Shown here: in pieces, positions 15,790 through 22,796 of the stretch | Layout: each line of letters opens with the position of its first letter | Position numbering within the stretch: position 1 is the stretch's first letter | Source of the DNA: Chloroflexota bacterium | GTDB lineage: Bacteria; Chloroflexota; Anaerolineae; Anaerolineales; UBA11579 | Assembly (NCBI GenBank): GCA_018662365.1 | Contig: JABJGH010000002.1 | Coordinates: forward strand, 1 to 34,744 | Reading direction: 5' to 3' | DNA length: 34,744 nucleotides | Notes under the pieces: model-generated | The model's input: the letters and a program-made list of their open reading frames with translations, nothing else | What the model was told of the DNA's origin: nothing | Databases searched by the model: none | Translations under genes and position numbers: made by a program

Positions 15790-16701
15790 GTGAAGTTTCT
15801 TGTTTTATCAGATGACCAACAAACTCATAATTTTTTCAATGAGATCATCGATGATCGCTCTTACGAAATGTTTAGCATCTCAGGTTCAGACGGAATCATG
15901 AGTCAAATGGAAAAAATTCAACCGGATGTACTGATTGCAGATTTTGATTATCCTGGTTTAGAGGGATTTGAACTAATTAATGGCATCCTCGCCTCTGACC
16001 TCCAAGAATATCCTTACATTGTATTCCTCACAGATCCAAACCAAAACAAACATGTCATCGATTGTTTGGGTCCTATCCCAGGGGATTTTGTAAATCGTCC
16101 CCTAGATCAAGGGGAAATAGAAGCTAGACTAGTGATTGCTGATCGAATGATCTCTTTCAAACAGCAATTGCTTCAAAAGTCTGGGCAATCCGAATCTCTT
16201 GCGATCTACGATCAACTCACCAGTGTATTGAACCGTCAGGCAGTCTATGAACGGGCTTTGGCAGAGGTTAATCGTGCCCAACGGGGAGATATCCAAATTG
16301 GCCTCGCCATGGTCGAGATCGTTAATCTTTCCGAAATTCATAAAGGCTATGGGGCTGAAGTCAGCAATCAGACCATCAGGTTTGTTGCTCGAGCTGCCCG
16401 TGCAAATGTGCGCATTTATGACATAGTTGGAAGATGGATCGGATCAAAATACTTGGTCCTTTTACCCGGAATCGACGAAGATTTTTCGAAGAATATTTTT
16501 GAACGAATCCAGAAGGCAATCACTACTGTAAAAGTTAAATTACCCGATGGCAACCTGATCGATTTGGATGTACGAATTGGCTATGTTTGTCTCAACCAAG
16601 AAAAGCCTGAAGCACTTTATGTTTTGATCGAAAAAGCAAATCAAGCCTTGGAATTTGTCCTTAAAGAAGATAAAATTAAAGTCCTAAAATTTGATAAATA
16701 A
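15790..16701 (+). CDS. Receiver domain with degenerate GGDEF domain
   Basis: This 303-residue protein looks like a response regulator whose output is a diguanylate-cyclase-like domain. The receiver part (1-115) keeps an acidic pair (Asp8, Asp9) and the phospho-acceptor Asp51, but the usual K-P is N-R-P. The GGDEF part begins at D-Q-L-T-S-V-L-N-R (about 143). The signature site aligns as R-W-I-G-S-K-Y (215-221), where GGDEF is replaced by I-G-S-K-Y, so both acidic metal or catalytic residues are lost. It should not make c-di-GMP; such proteins may act as nucleotide receptors or partners. A GTG start with GGAGAG upstream is used. It is a single gene between two terminators. Confidence 0.82.
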   Translation: MKFLVLSDDQQTHNFFNEIIDDRSYEMFSISGSDGIMSQMEKIQPDVLIADFDYPGLEGFELINGILASDLQEYPYIVFLTDPNQNKHVIDCLGPIPGDFVNRPLDQGEIEARLVIADRMISFKQQLLQKSGQSESLAIYDQLTSVLNRQAVYERALAEVNRAQRGDIQIGLAMVEIVNLSEIHKGYGAEVSNQTIRFVARAARANVRIYDIVGRWIGSKYLVLLPGIDEDFSKNIFERIQKAITTVKVKLPDGNLIDLDVRIGYVCLNQEKPEALYVLIEKANQALEFVLKEDKIKVLKFDK

Positions 16702-16720
16702 ATATAATTTCAATAGTTTC

Positions 16721-16756
16721 AACCCCAGAGATATGCATATCTCTGGGGTTTTTTAT
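16721..16756 (+). terminator. Terminator after the receiver-GGDEF gene
   Basis: A perfect 30-bp palindrome (16721-16750, arm AACCCCAGAGATA) folds to a 13-bp stem with loop TGCA and runs into Ts at 16749-16754. It is 20 bp past the stop codon. Confidence 0.9.
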
Positions 16757-16872
16757 ATTAGCTTTGCCATCTCACCTCATCGCTTTAATTGGTGGAATGG
16801 CCTATTGACCATTAATCGGTTCATGAGTATCCTTAATGGGCTTAGGATATTTTCATATTGTAAGAAGTTACA

Positions 16873-18015
16873 ATGAATATCGTCTATGCAAATGAACATA
16901 AAAATAACAAAATGAGTAACATGGCTAATAATAAAAATCTATCCCGACGAGAATTCATGAAATTAGGCGGCCTAACAATGGCGGGCTTTGGTTTTAATGT
17001 TTGGGATAGAGGCATTGGTCAGTCAGTTCATAGAGATGAATCCCCTGAAGGGGATCACCGTATGGCACGAGTTGCCCATCTGGTCCCAATTAATGTCCGC
17101 GCCCAACCAAACTTAAATAGTGCCCTCGTAGGCACTCTCAAAGAAGATTCCGTTGTTCCTTGGTTGCGAGAAGTCATTGGCTACCATCCCCATCAAATAT
17201 GTCAACGCTGGGTAGAAACTACTTTAGGTTATGTTTGGTCGCCTTTCTTCCAGCCTGTTTACAACAAGCCCAATCAGCCGGTTGTGGCGTTGAAAGAGAC
17301 CAGTCTAGGCCAAGGCATGTGGGTTGAAGTTACCGTACCCTATGTCGATATGCGCTTAGAAAATCCCCAGCCGTTCGCACCCTCCACAAAACATCGGATC
17401 GAAACAGGGCAGTATCCTCGCCTATATTACAGCCAAGTCGTCTGGGTAGACCAGATCAACGTCGATAGCGAAGGTCAAACCTGGTACCGAATCAATGAGC
17501 GGTATAGCTATGGAGACGTCTTTTGGGGGCCTGCAGAAGCATTTAGATTGATAGAAGAAGATGAAGTTACACCTATCGCCTTAGGTGTTGAAAATAAACG
17601 TGTCGATGTCAATTTAGCCCGTCAATCCTTATCCTGCTACGAGAACGATCGTGAGGTATATTACTGTCGGGTTTCAACCGGCGCCTTTGGGGAGGATACT
17701 GAAACTCCCCCAGGGAATAATTCGTTTATATTTAGAAAAATGATTTCGATGCATATGAGTGGTGGCACTTCCGGTGGAGGATGGGACCTTCCCGGGGTCG
17801 GCTATACCTCTCTTTTTAGACAGGGGGGCATTGCCATTCATTCTACTTTTTGGCATAATAATTTCGGGGAACGCACCTCAGCAGGTTGTGTAAACGTTCG
17901 CCCTGAAGATGCAAAATGGATCTTCAGATGGTCAACACCCGTTGTGGGATATGACCCTGGAGATAGTACCGTTACAGATTTTTCTGGGACGAACATTCGG
18001 GTTTTGGAAGATTAG
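16873..18015 (+). CDS. Tat-exported L,D-transpeptidase (YkuD domain) with SH3-like region
   Basis: L,D-transpeptidases cross-link peptidoglycan stems or attach proteins to them, using a catalytic cysteine outside the membrane. This 380-residue protein has an N-terminal twin-arginine signal S-R-R-E-F-M followed by a hydrophobic stretch (about residues 25-45). An SH3-like region (about 60-130) starts with V-P-I-N-V-R-A-Q-P-N-L. The C-terminal YkuD domain has I-H-S-T-F-W-H and T-S-A-G-C-V-N-V, giving catalytic Cys339. Several ATGs precede the Tat motif; I keep the first, which has AGAAG about 7 nt ahead, but 16912 or 16921 are possible. It is 25 bp before ccdA and 37 bp upstream of its ATG lies no other promoter, so the three genes look like one operon. 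Confidence 0.85.
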   Translation: MNIVYANEHKNNKMSNMANNKNLSRREFMKLGGLTMAGFGFNVWDRGIGQSVHRDESPEGDHRMARVAHLVPINVRAQPNLNSALVGTLKEDSVVPWLREVIGYHPHQICQRWVETTLGYVWSPFFQPVYNKPNQPVVALKETSLGQGMWVEVTVPYVDMRLENPQPFAPSTKHRIETGQYPRLYYSQVVWVDQINVDSEGQTWYRINERYSYGDVFWGPAEAFRLIEEDEVTPIALGVENKRVDVNLARQSLSCYENDREVYYCRVSTGAFGEDTETPPGNNSFIFRKMISMHMSGGTSGGGWDLPGVGYTSLFRQGGIAIHSTFWHNNFGERTSAGCVNVRPEDAKWIFRWSTPVVGYDPGDSTVTDFSGTNIRVLED

Positions 18016-18040
18016 AAAATACTTTTAGGAGCTTTGATAC

Positions 18041-18955
18041 ATGTCTGGAAATTTGACTTTTGGGATTGCATTTTTCGCCGGGTTGGCGTCTTTCCTTTCC
18101 CCTTGTGTTTTTGCATTAGTGCCTGCTTACGTAGGATACCTTAGCGGTCGCTCGGTGGCTGCTGGAGAAGATGATAAGAGCAGTAGCTTAACCACCTTTT
18201 CTCACGGCGTCGCCTTTGTAGTCGGTTTTAGCGTAGTTTTCATTCTATTAGGTGCAGTTGCAGGTGCTTTGGGTGGATTGCTGTTCCAAATAACAGAGAT
18301 TATTGTCAAGATAGGCGGCATAATCGTAGTTATTTTTGGTTTACATATGACCAAGATTATTCAAATTCCATTTTTGAATTATGACCTTCGTCCTGAATCA
18401 CAACCAGACCGAAAGCGTGGTTATTTTTCTTCTGCATTAATGGGCGTATTTTTCTCTGCTGGTTGGGCGCCATGTGTAGGACCCGTGCTAGGCGCAATAT
18501 TAACCCTCTCCTTCAACGAGGGTGCAGCAAGCCAAGGGGCATTGCTCCTTACCGCTTATTCTGCAGGCTTAGCGATTCCATTTTTAATCGCTGCAACCCA
18601 AATTGGCTGGGTGACCACCATATTACGTCGCTACGGCAAAGTCATGCGCATCGCTGAAGTTGTAATGGGTATCGTGCTCATCATTATTGGTGCTATGTTG
18701 TTCCTGGGTCGGTTTGAAACCTTAGCATCCTTTGGTTCCTTCTTTGAATTCTATGACGAAGTGCTTCTTGGCAGACTTTTATTAGTCGGAGTTGTTTCAT
18801 CTCTCCTACTAGCCTTGATTCCCGGATTTATGGCCCGCAATAAAGGAAAGAATTTTATAGACTTTTACTTCCTCGGTTTCGGTGCGATATTTGTCTTGCT
18901 CATCCTCCTATATGCAGTAGGTGCATTGAATTTCTTATTGCCGCTAATATCTTGA
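18041..18955 (+). CDS. ccdA: CcdA/DsbD-type membrane electron carrier
   Basis: CcdA carries reducing power from cytoplasmic thioredoxin across the membrane to extracytoplasmic thioredoxin-like proteins. The 304-residue protein is highly hydrophobic, with the two family cysteines in S-P-C-V-F-A-L-V-P (Cys22) and A-P-C-V-G-P-V-L-G (Cys145). Extra membrane helices at the C-terminus make it longer than minimal CcdA proteins. AGGAG precedes the ATG. It sits between an L,D-transpeptidase gene and a tlpA-type lipoprotein gene (12 bp), so the TlpA protein is its likely partner. Confidence 0.93.
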   Translation: MSGNLTFGIAFFAGLASFLSPCVFALVPAYVGYLSGRSVAAGEDDKSSSLTTFSHGVAFVVGFSVVFILLGAVAGALGGLLFQITEIIVKIGGIIVVIFGLHMTKIIQIPFLNYDLRPESQPDRKRGYFSSALMGVFFSAGWAPCVGPVLGAILTLSFNEGAASQGALLLTAYSAGLAIPFLIAATQIGWVTTILRRYGKVMRIAEVVMGIVLIIIGAMLFLGRFETLASFGSFFEFYDEVLLGRLLLVGVVSSLLLALIPGFMARNKGKNFIDFYFLGFGAIFVLLILLYAVGALNFLLPLIS

Positions 18956-18967
18956 TAGAGTAAAAAT

Positions 18968-19465
18968 ATGAAAAATAAAAAAATAGTTATCATATTGGTT
19001 CTATTCGCCTATATTTTGACTGCTTGTGCAGCTCAAGAAGAGCCCGTGAAAGGCTCCCTCGCTCCTAATTTTGAAGCCCAAACACTTCATGGGGAAGAGG
19101 TTAGTTTGGAAGCGCTCCAGGGTAAACCGATCATGCTCAACTTTTGGGCAACATGGTGCGCCCCTTGCCGTTTAGAAATGCCCGCCATCCAAGGAAAGTA
19201 TGACCTCTACTCAGGCGAATTAGAGATATTAGCGATCAATTTTGATGAACCTAAAGAAATTGTGGAAGCCTTTGAGATTGAATTAGAACTAAGTTTTGAT
19301 ATCGTGATGGACCCCGCCGCGAAGATCCAAAACCTATACCAAGTTCGAGGATATCCCACCAGCATATTTATTGACTCAAAGGGCATCATTCAAAATATAC
19401 ATATTGGCATCTTGACCGAACCCCAACTCGATCAATATCTTTCGGTAATTGGCATTGGAAATTGA
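18968..19465 (+). CDS. TlpA/ResA-type thioredoxin-like lipoprotein
   Basis: This 165-residue exported reductase has a signal peptide ending in the lipobox L-T-A-C (Cys20), so it should be anchored to the membrane by lipid. A Redoxin/AhpC-TSA type domain follows with A-P-N-F, the active site W-C-A-P-C (Cys64, Cys67) and the cis-proline segment Y-P-T-S-I-F-I-D. No clear ribosome site precedes the ATG, 12 bp after ccdA, suggesting coupled translation. It probably receives electrons from CcdA and passes them to oxidised exported proteins, such as apocytochromes or cysteine enzymes. It differs in sequence and anchoring from the TlpA-type protein at 10708-11268. Confidence 0.9.
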   Translation: MKNKKIVIILVLFAYILTACAAQEEPVKGSLAPNFEAQTLHGEEVSLEALQGKPIMLNFWATWCAPCRLEMPAIQGKYDLYSGELEILAINFDEPKEIVEAFEIELELSFDIVMDPAAKIQNLYQVRGYPTSIFIDSKGIIQNIHIGILTEPQLDQYLSVIGIGN

Positions 19466-19585
19466 TCTGCCCTTAGGTCATTCCTCCCTTTAGAATAGAA
19501 CAGATCCTTACCCCAGCTAAATGAATTTCCTCAGGTATAATTTGTTTTATTCCCAACGGCCAAATTCCCTCTCAAGGATTAATCT

Positions 19586-20584
19586 ATGAACTTTGATGTA
19601 ACCTTATATACCCGTAAAAATTGTTCATTATGTGATGTAGCTGAAGCTGATCTTGAAGAATTGAGAAAGGAATTCAAATTTAATTTATCGATTGTCGATG
19701 TCGATGAAGACCCCGATCTCCAATCCGCCTACGATAAACGGGTACCAGTGATCGTCACTGGCAGTTACACCATTGAACCCCCCTTTGATAAAAAAACCCT
19801 ACATTGGAAATTGAGTGCCGCCAGAGATTCATTTAATCAAAGAGCGGAAGACGGTGGGGAAAGTTTTTCAAAAAAACAAAAGAAACGAACCACATTGAGG
19901 AAAGGGGAAAGGTTATCCTACTGGATCTCAAAAAAATACCTACTGATAATGAATGTCCTAGTATTCCTCTATGTGGGGCTACCGTTCATGGCTCCGGTTT
20001 TCATGAATGCAGGTCTACCCTGGGCGGCGAAACCAATTTATTCCGTTTATAGTGTCGCCTGCCATCAACTATCCTTTAGGTCCTGGTTCCTCTTTGGTGA
20101 TCAAGTCGCCTATCCACGCTCTGCTGCGGAAGTAGAAGGCCTAGTCACTTTCCAAGAAGCCAGTGGCATCACTGAAAATGAATTACTTCCTGCTCGTCGC
20201 TTTGTCGGCAATGAAGAAATGGGATACAAAGTGGCCTACTGTGAACGAGATGTGGCCATATACGCAGCCATGCTCGGGTTCGGCCTATTATTTGCGGTGA
20301 CCAAACGAAAAATCCCACCATTACCTTGGTATTTATGGGTACTCATCGGTTGGGGGCCGATCGGTTTAGACGGTTTTAGTCAATTATTGAGCCAATTACC
20401 CTCATGGACATTATGGACCTACCGAGAAAGCACGCCTTTTTTGCGTACCCTTACCGGCAGTCTCTTCGGCTTTACCACCGCTTGGTTTGGCTACCCCCTT
20501 CTTCAAGAGACAATGGATGAAACCCGTTTAGCCATCGCTGGGAAAATTGCCCGATTAGAAGGCCGAATCGCAAAGCGGAAATAA
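19586..20584 (+). CDS. Glutaredoxin-like domain fused to a DUF2085 membrane protein
   Basis: The 332-residue protein joins two parts. Residues 1-80 form a glutaredoxin-like (DUF836-type) domain with Y-T-R-K-N-C-S-L-C (Cys13, Cys16) and the cis-proline V-P-V-I. After a basic linker, residues about 115-320 match the DUF2085 pattern: A-C-H-Q-L-S-F-R-S, Y-C-E-R-D-V-A-I-Y, and G-W-G-P-I-G-L-D-G-x-x-Q with a later R-T-L-T-G. Membrane helices carry these motifs. DUF2085 has no defined activity, but its conserved Cys-His and Cys-x-R-D look like a redox or metal site. AAGG lies ahead of the ATG, and a TATAAT is at 19536-19541. pgeF starts 2 bp after the stop. Confidence 0.8.
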   Translation: MNFDVTLYTRKNCSLCDVAEADLEELRKEFKFNLSIVDVDEDPDLQSAYDKRVPVIVTGSYTIEPPFDKKTLHWKLSAARDSFNQRAEDGGESFSKKQKKRTTLRKGERLSYWISKKYLLIMNVLVFLYVGLPFMAPVFMNAGLPWAAKPIYSVYSVACHQLSFRSWFLFGDQVAYPRSAAEVEGLVTFQEASGITENELLPARRFVGNEEMGYKVAYCERDVAIYAAMLGFGLLFAVTKRKIPPLPWYLWVLIGWGPIGLDGFSQLLSQLPSWTLWTYRESTPFLRTLTGSLFGFTTAWFGYPLLQETMDETRLAIAGKIARLEGRIAKRK

Positions 20585-20586
20585 GC

Positions 20587-21375
20587 ATGTCTTTCACCGA
20601 AAAAGATGGTCTACGATATTTAACCTTTGATAGCTTTTCCGAACACGGCTTGTCTCACGCGGTGTTTACCCGTCATGGGGGGGTGAGTGAGGGGCATTGC
20701 ACTTCTTTAAACATGGGTTTAACCGTCGGAGACCAACCTGAAAAAGTCATCGAAAATAGAAAAAGAAGTTTTCATGCCTTAGAGCGCAATATCGAAAGTT
20801 TATCTGATAGCTGGTTAGTGCATGAAAATAATGTGCATATATACGACCAACCTCGAACCTCTGCAGAAAAAATTCCCCCCAAGGTAGATATCATCCTCAC
20901 TGACAACCCCGAGGTGAGTCTATTCATGCGCTATGCGGATTGCACCCCAATCTTGTTCTACGACCCGAAGAATGAAGCCATAGGTCTTGCCCATGCCGGT
21001 TGGAAGGGTACCGTTCAAAATGTGGCTGGAGAAGCTTTAAAAGCCATGGCAGAACGATATGGCAGTGCGCCAGAAAATATTATTGCCGCCATTGGCCCTT
21101 CGATCGGTCCAAAGGAGTATGAGGTGGGGGAAAATGTGATCGAAGCAGTCTACAACAGTTTTGGAGATGAGGCTGATTCTTTGCTCCCTAAATTTGGAGA
21201 ATCGACTCATTTCGATCTTTGGGCAGCTAATAACCTGAGTTTAATCAATGCTGGCGTAAAGAATATTGAAAATGTTGAGATCTGCACCGGTATAAACACC
21301 CAAGACTGGTTTTCCCACCGTGTTGAAAAAGGGAAAACGGGCAGATTTGGGGTTCTATTAGCATTGCCTGCGTAA
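20587..21375 (+). CDS. pgeF: Peptidoglycan editing factor PgeF (YfiH, laccase-like domain)
   Basis: YfiH/PgeF proteins have a metal-binding fold formerly called multicopper polyphenol oxidase. In E. coli PgeF removes wrongly incorporated amino acids from cell-wall precursors. The 262-residue product has the conserved histidine in V-F-T-R-H-G-G-V-S, the A-D-C-T-P-I-L-F cysteine and L-A-H-A-G-W-K-G-T histidine, plus A-I-G-P-S-I-G-P. Length is normal. It is 2 bp after the glutaredoxin-DUF2085 gene and 54 bp before yggS, an order common in many bacteria. Confidence 0.93.
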   Translation: MSFTEKDGLRYLTFDSFSEHGLSHAVFTRHGGVSEGHCTSLNMGLTVGDQPEKVIENRKRSFHALERNIESLSDSWLVHENNVHIYDQPRTSAEKIPPKVDIILTDNPEVSLFMRYADCTPILFYDPKNEAIGLAHAGWKGTVQNVAGEALKAMAERYGSAPENIIAAIGPSIGPKEYEVGENVIEAVYNSFGDEADSLLPKFGESTHFDLWAANNLSLINAGVKNIENVEICTGINTQDWFSHRVEKGKTGRFGVLLALPA

Positions 21376-21394
21376 AGATTTAACATTATTCCAA

Positions 21395-21423
21395 TGGTCA
21401 TTAATCGAAGCACCTGATACACT
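21395..21423 (+). promoter_or_regulatory. Possible promoter giving a leaderless yggS mRNA
   Basis: TGGTCA (21395-21400), 17 bp, TACACT (21418-21423), then 6 nt and the ATG at 21430. Transcription would start at or next to the A of the ATG, and no ribosome site is present. The -35 box is only a partial match. Confidence 0.45.
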
Positions 21424-21429
21424 TTAATA

Positions 21430-22149
21430 ATGAGCATTCCGACTGAGAAAATCAAAGAGAATTACGAAAAAGTACTCGAGCATATTAATCAAACGGCTGT
21501 TAGGATAGGGCGAGATCCTTCTGAGATTAAAGTCGTTGTAGTTACAAAAACCCACCCCGTTGAAGTAATCGAGCAACTTTATTCAATTGGTGTGCGGGAT
21601 TTCGGTGAAAACCGAGTGAATGAAGGAATAAATAAGAAAATTTCCCTCCTCGAAAAAGTGGGTGTTCAATGGCATATGATCGGACATGTGCAAAGCAGAA
21701 AGTCCGAGCAAATTGCAGAGCATTTTGATGTTCTCCACTCCTTGGATAGACCAAAACTAGCAAACAGGTTGGATCACTTTCTAGCCGAGAAAAAGAAGGC
21801 TCTCCCAGTATTATTGCAAGTAAATGTAAGTGGCGAAGAATCAAAATCGGGGTTGTCGGGGGCAGATGAATCAAATTGGGATACATTGCTTCCCGAAATT
21901 GAAACAATTCTCAGCCTAGCAAATCTAGAGGTAAGCGGACTAATGACCATGGCGCCCTATGACAAAAATCCAGAAAATGCCCGCCCAGTCTTTCGACGAT
22001 TAAGAAAACTAAGAGATTATTTGGCAATTAAATTTCCAAAGTCCAATTGGCAAGATTTATCAATGGGCATGAGCGCAGATTACACAGTTGCCGTTCAAGA
22101 AGACGCCACAATTTTGCGTATTGGATCTGAAATATTAGGCTCTCGTTAA
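21430..22149 (+). CDS. yggS: PLP homeostasis protein (YggS/PROSC/PLPBP)
   Basis: YggS-type proteins bind pyridoxal phosphate and keep its pools and amino acid levels in balance; they have no proven enzyme activity. The 239-residue protein has the PLP lysine Lys40 in V-V-V-V-T-K-T-H, plus F-G-E-N-R-V-N-E, W-H-M-I-G-H-V-Q-S-R-K and the C-terminal S-M-G-M-S-A-D-Y with R-I-G-S. It lacks a Shine-Dalgarno site; a promoter-like -10 six bases before the ATG may explain that. yggT and yggU follow, as in many bacteria. Confidence 0.95.
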   Translation: MSIPTEKIKENYEKVLEHINQTAVRIGRDPSEIKVVVVTKTHPVEVIEQLYSIGVRDFGENRVNEGINKKISLLEKVGVQWHMIGHVQSRKSEQIAEHFDVLHSLDRPKLANRLDHFLAEKKKALPVLLQVNVSGEESKSGLSGADESNWDTLLPEIETILSLANLEVSGLMTMAPYDKNPENARPVFRRLRKLRDYLAIKFPKSNWQDLSMGMSADYTVAVQEDATILRIGSEILGSR

Positions 22150-22176
22150 GAGAGAATTATTCATAAAAGAGAAAAA

Positions 22177-22437
22177 ATGACAACAACATTAATTTGGCTT
22201 GTAAACACCACAGTGAGTTTGATCACCTTTTTGCTATTTATATATGTGATCTCTTCCTACTTTATTTCACCTTTTCATCCTATTCGACAGACCCTTGAAA
22301 AGATTATTCGCCCGCTATTGGACCCCATTCGGAGAATTCTCCCCTCAATGGGAGGGATCGATCTTAGTCCTCTAGTATTATGGTTGGCTTTGAGATTTAT
22401 TGGTATAGTATTAAATAATATTATCCTAACCTTATAA
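22177..22437 (+). CDS. yggT: YggT family membrane protein
   Basis: An 86-residue protein with two hydrophobic segments (about 6-27 and 63-83) flanking the YGGT-family loop S-P-F-H-P-I-R-Q-x-x-E-x-I-I-R-P-L-L-D-P-I-R-R. Family members are small membrane proteins linked by gene order to cell division and stress; the molecular role is not settled. There is one YGGT unit here, whereas E. coli YggT has two. It lies between yggS (27 bp) and yggU (11 bp). Confidence 0.9.
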   Translation: MTTTLIWLVNTTVSLITFLLFIYVISSYFISPFHPIRQTLEKIIRPLLDPIRRILPSMGGIDLSPLVLWLALRFIGIVLNNIILTL

Positions 22438-22448
22438 GGTGAGATCAA

Positions 22449-22754
22449 ATGGCGAGAAAATTCTCAGATGCACGCTCAGGATCAGCAATTTCTGTGAGGA
22501 TCGTTCCCCGCGCCAATGAAAATGAGGTCGTTGAAATTTTAACCGATGACACAATAAAAATCCGCTTAGCCAGCTCTCCAGATAGTGATGCGATCAATAT
22601 AGAATTGGTAAAATTCATGTCTGAAATCCTAGCTATTCCTGCTTCCCACGTTGAAATAGTGGGGGGACTTTTAGGACGAGACAAACTAGTATCCGTCTTG
22701 AATTTAAACGGTACCGATATCCAACGTAAACTTTTAGCGAAATTAATTAAATAA
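22449..22754 (+). CDS. yggU: DUF167 / YggU family protein
   Basis: This is a 101-residue protein of the YggU (DUF167) family, small soluble proteins of unknown role. The family pattern is visible: S-V-R-I-V-P-R-A-N-E-N near the start, I-K-I-R-L-A-S-S-P-D-S-D-A-I-N (usually A-x-P-x-x-G-x-A-N) in the middle, and V-E-I-V-G-G-L-L-G-R-D-K (usually G-x-x-S-R-x-K). GGTGAG precedes the ATG. It ends the yggS cluster and converges with the NACHT gene 42 bp later; I see no clear hairpin terminator between them. Confidence 0.85.
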   Translation: MARKFSDARSGSAISVRIVPRANENEVVEILTDDTIKIRLASSPDSDAINIELVKFMSEILAIPASHVEIVGGLLGRDKLVSVLNLNGTDIQRKLLAKLIK

Positions 22755-22796
22755 ATAATTATTTTCCCCCATCAATAAAATTTTAAGAATTAGATA

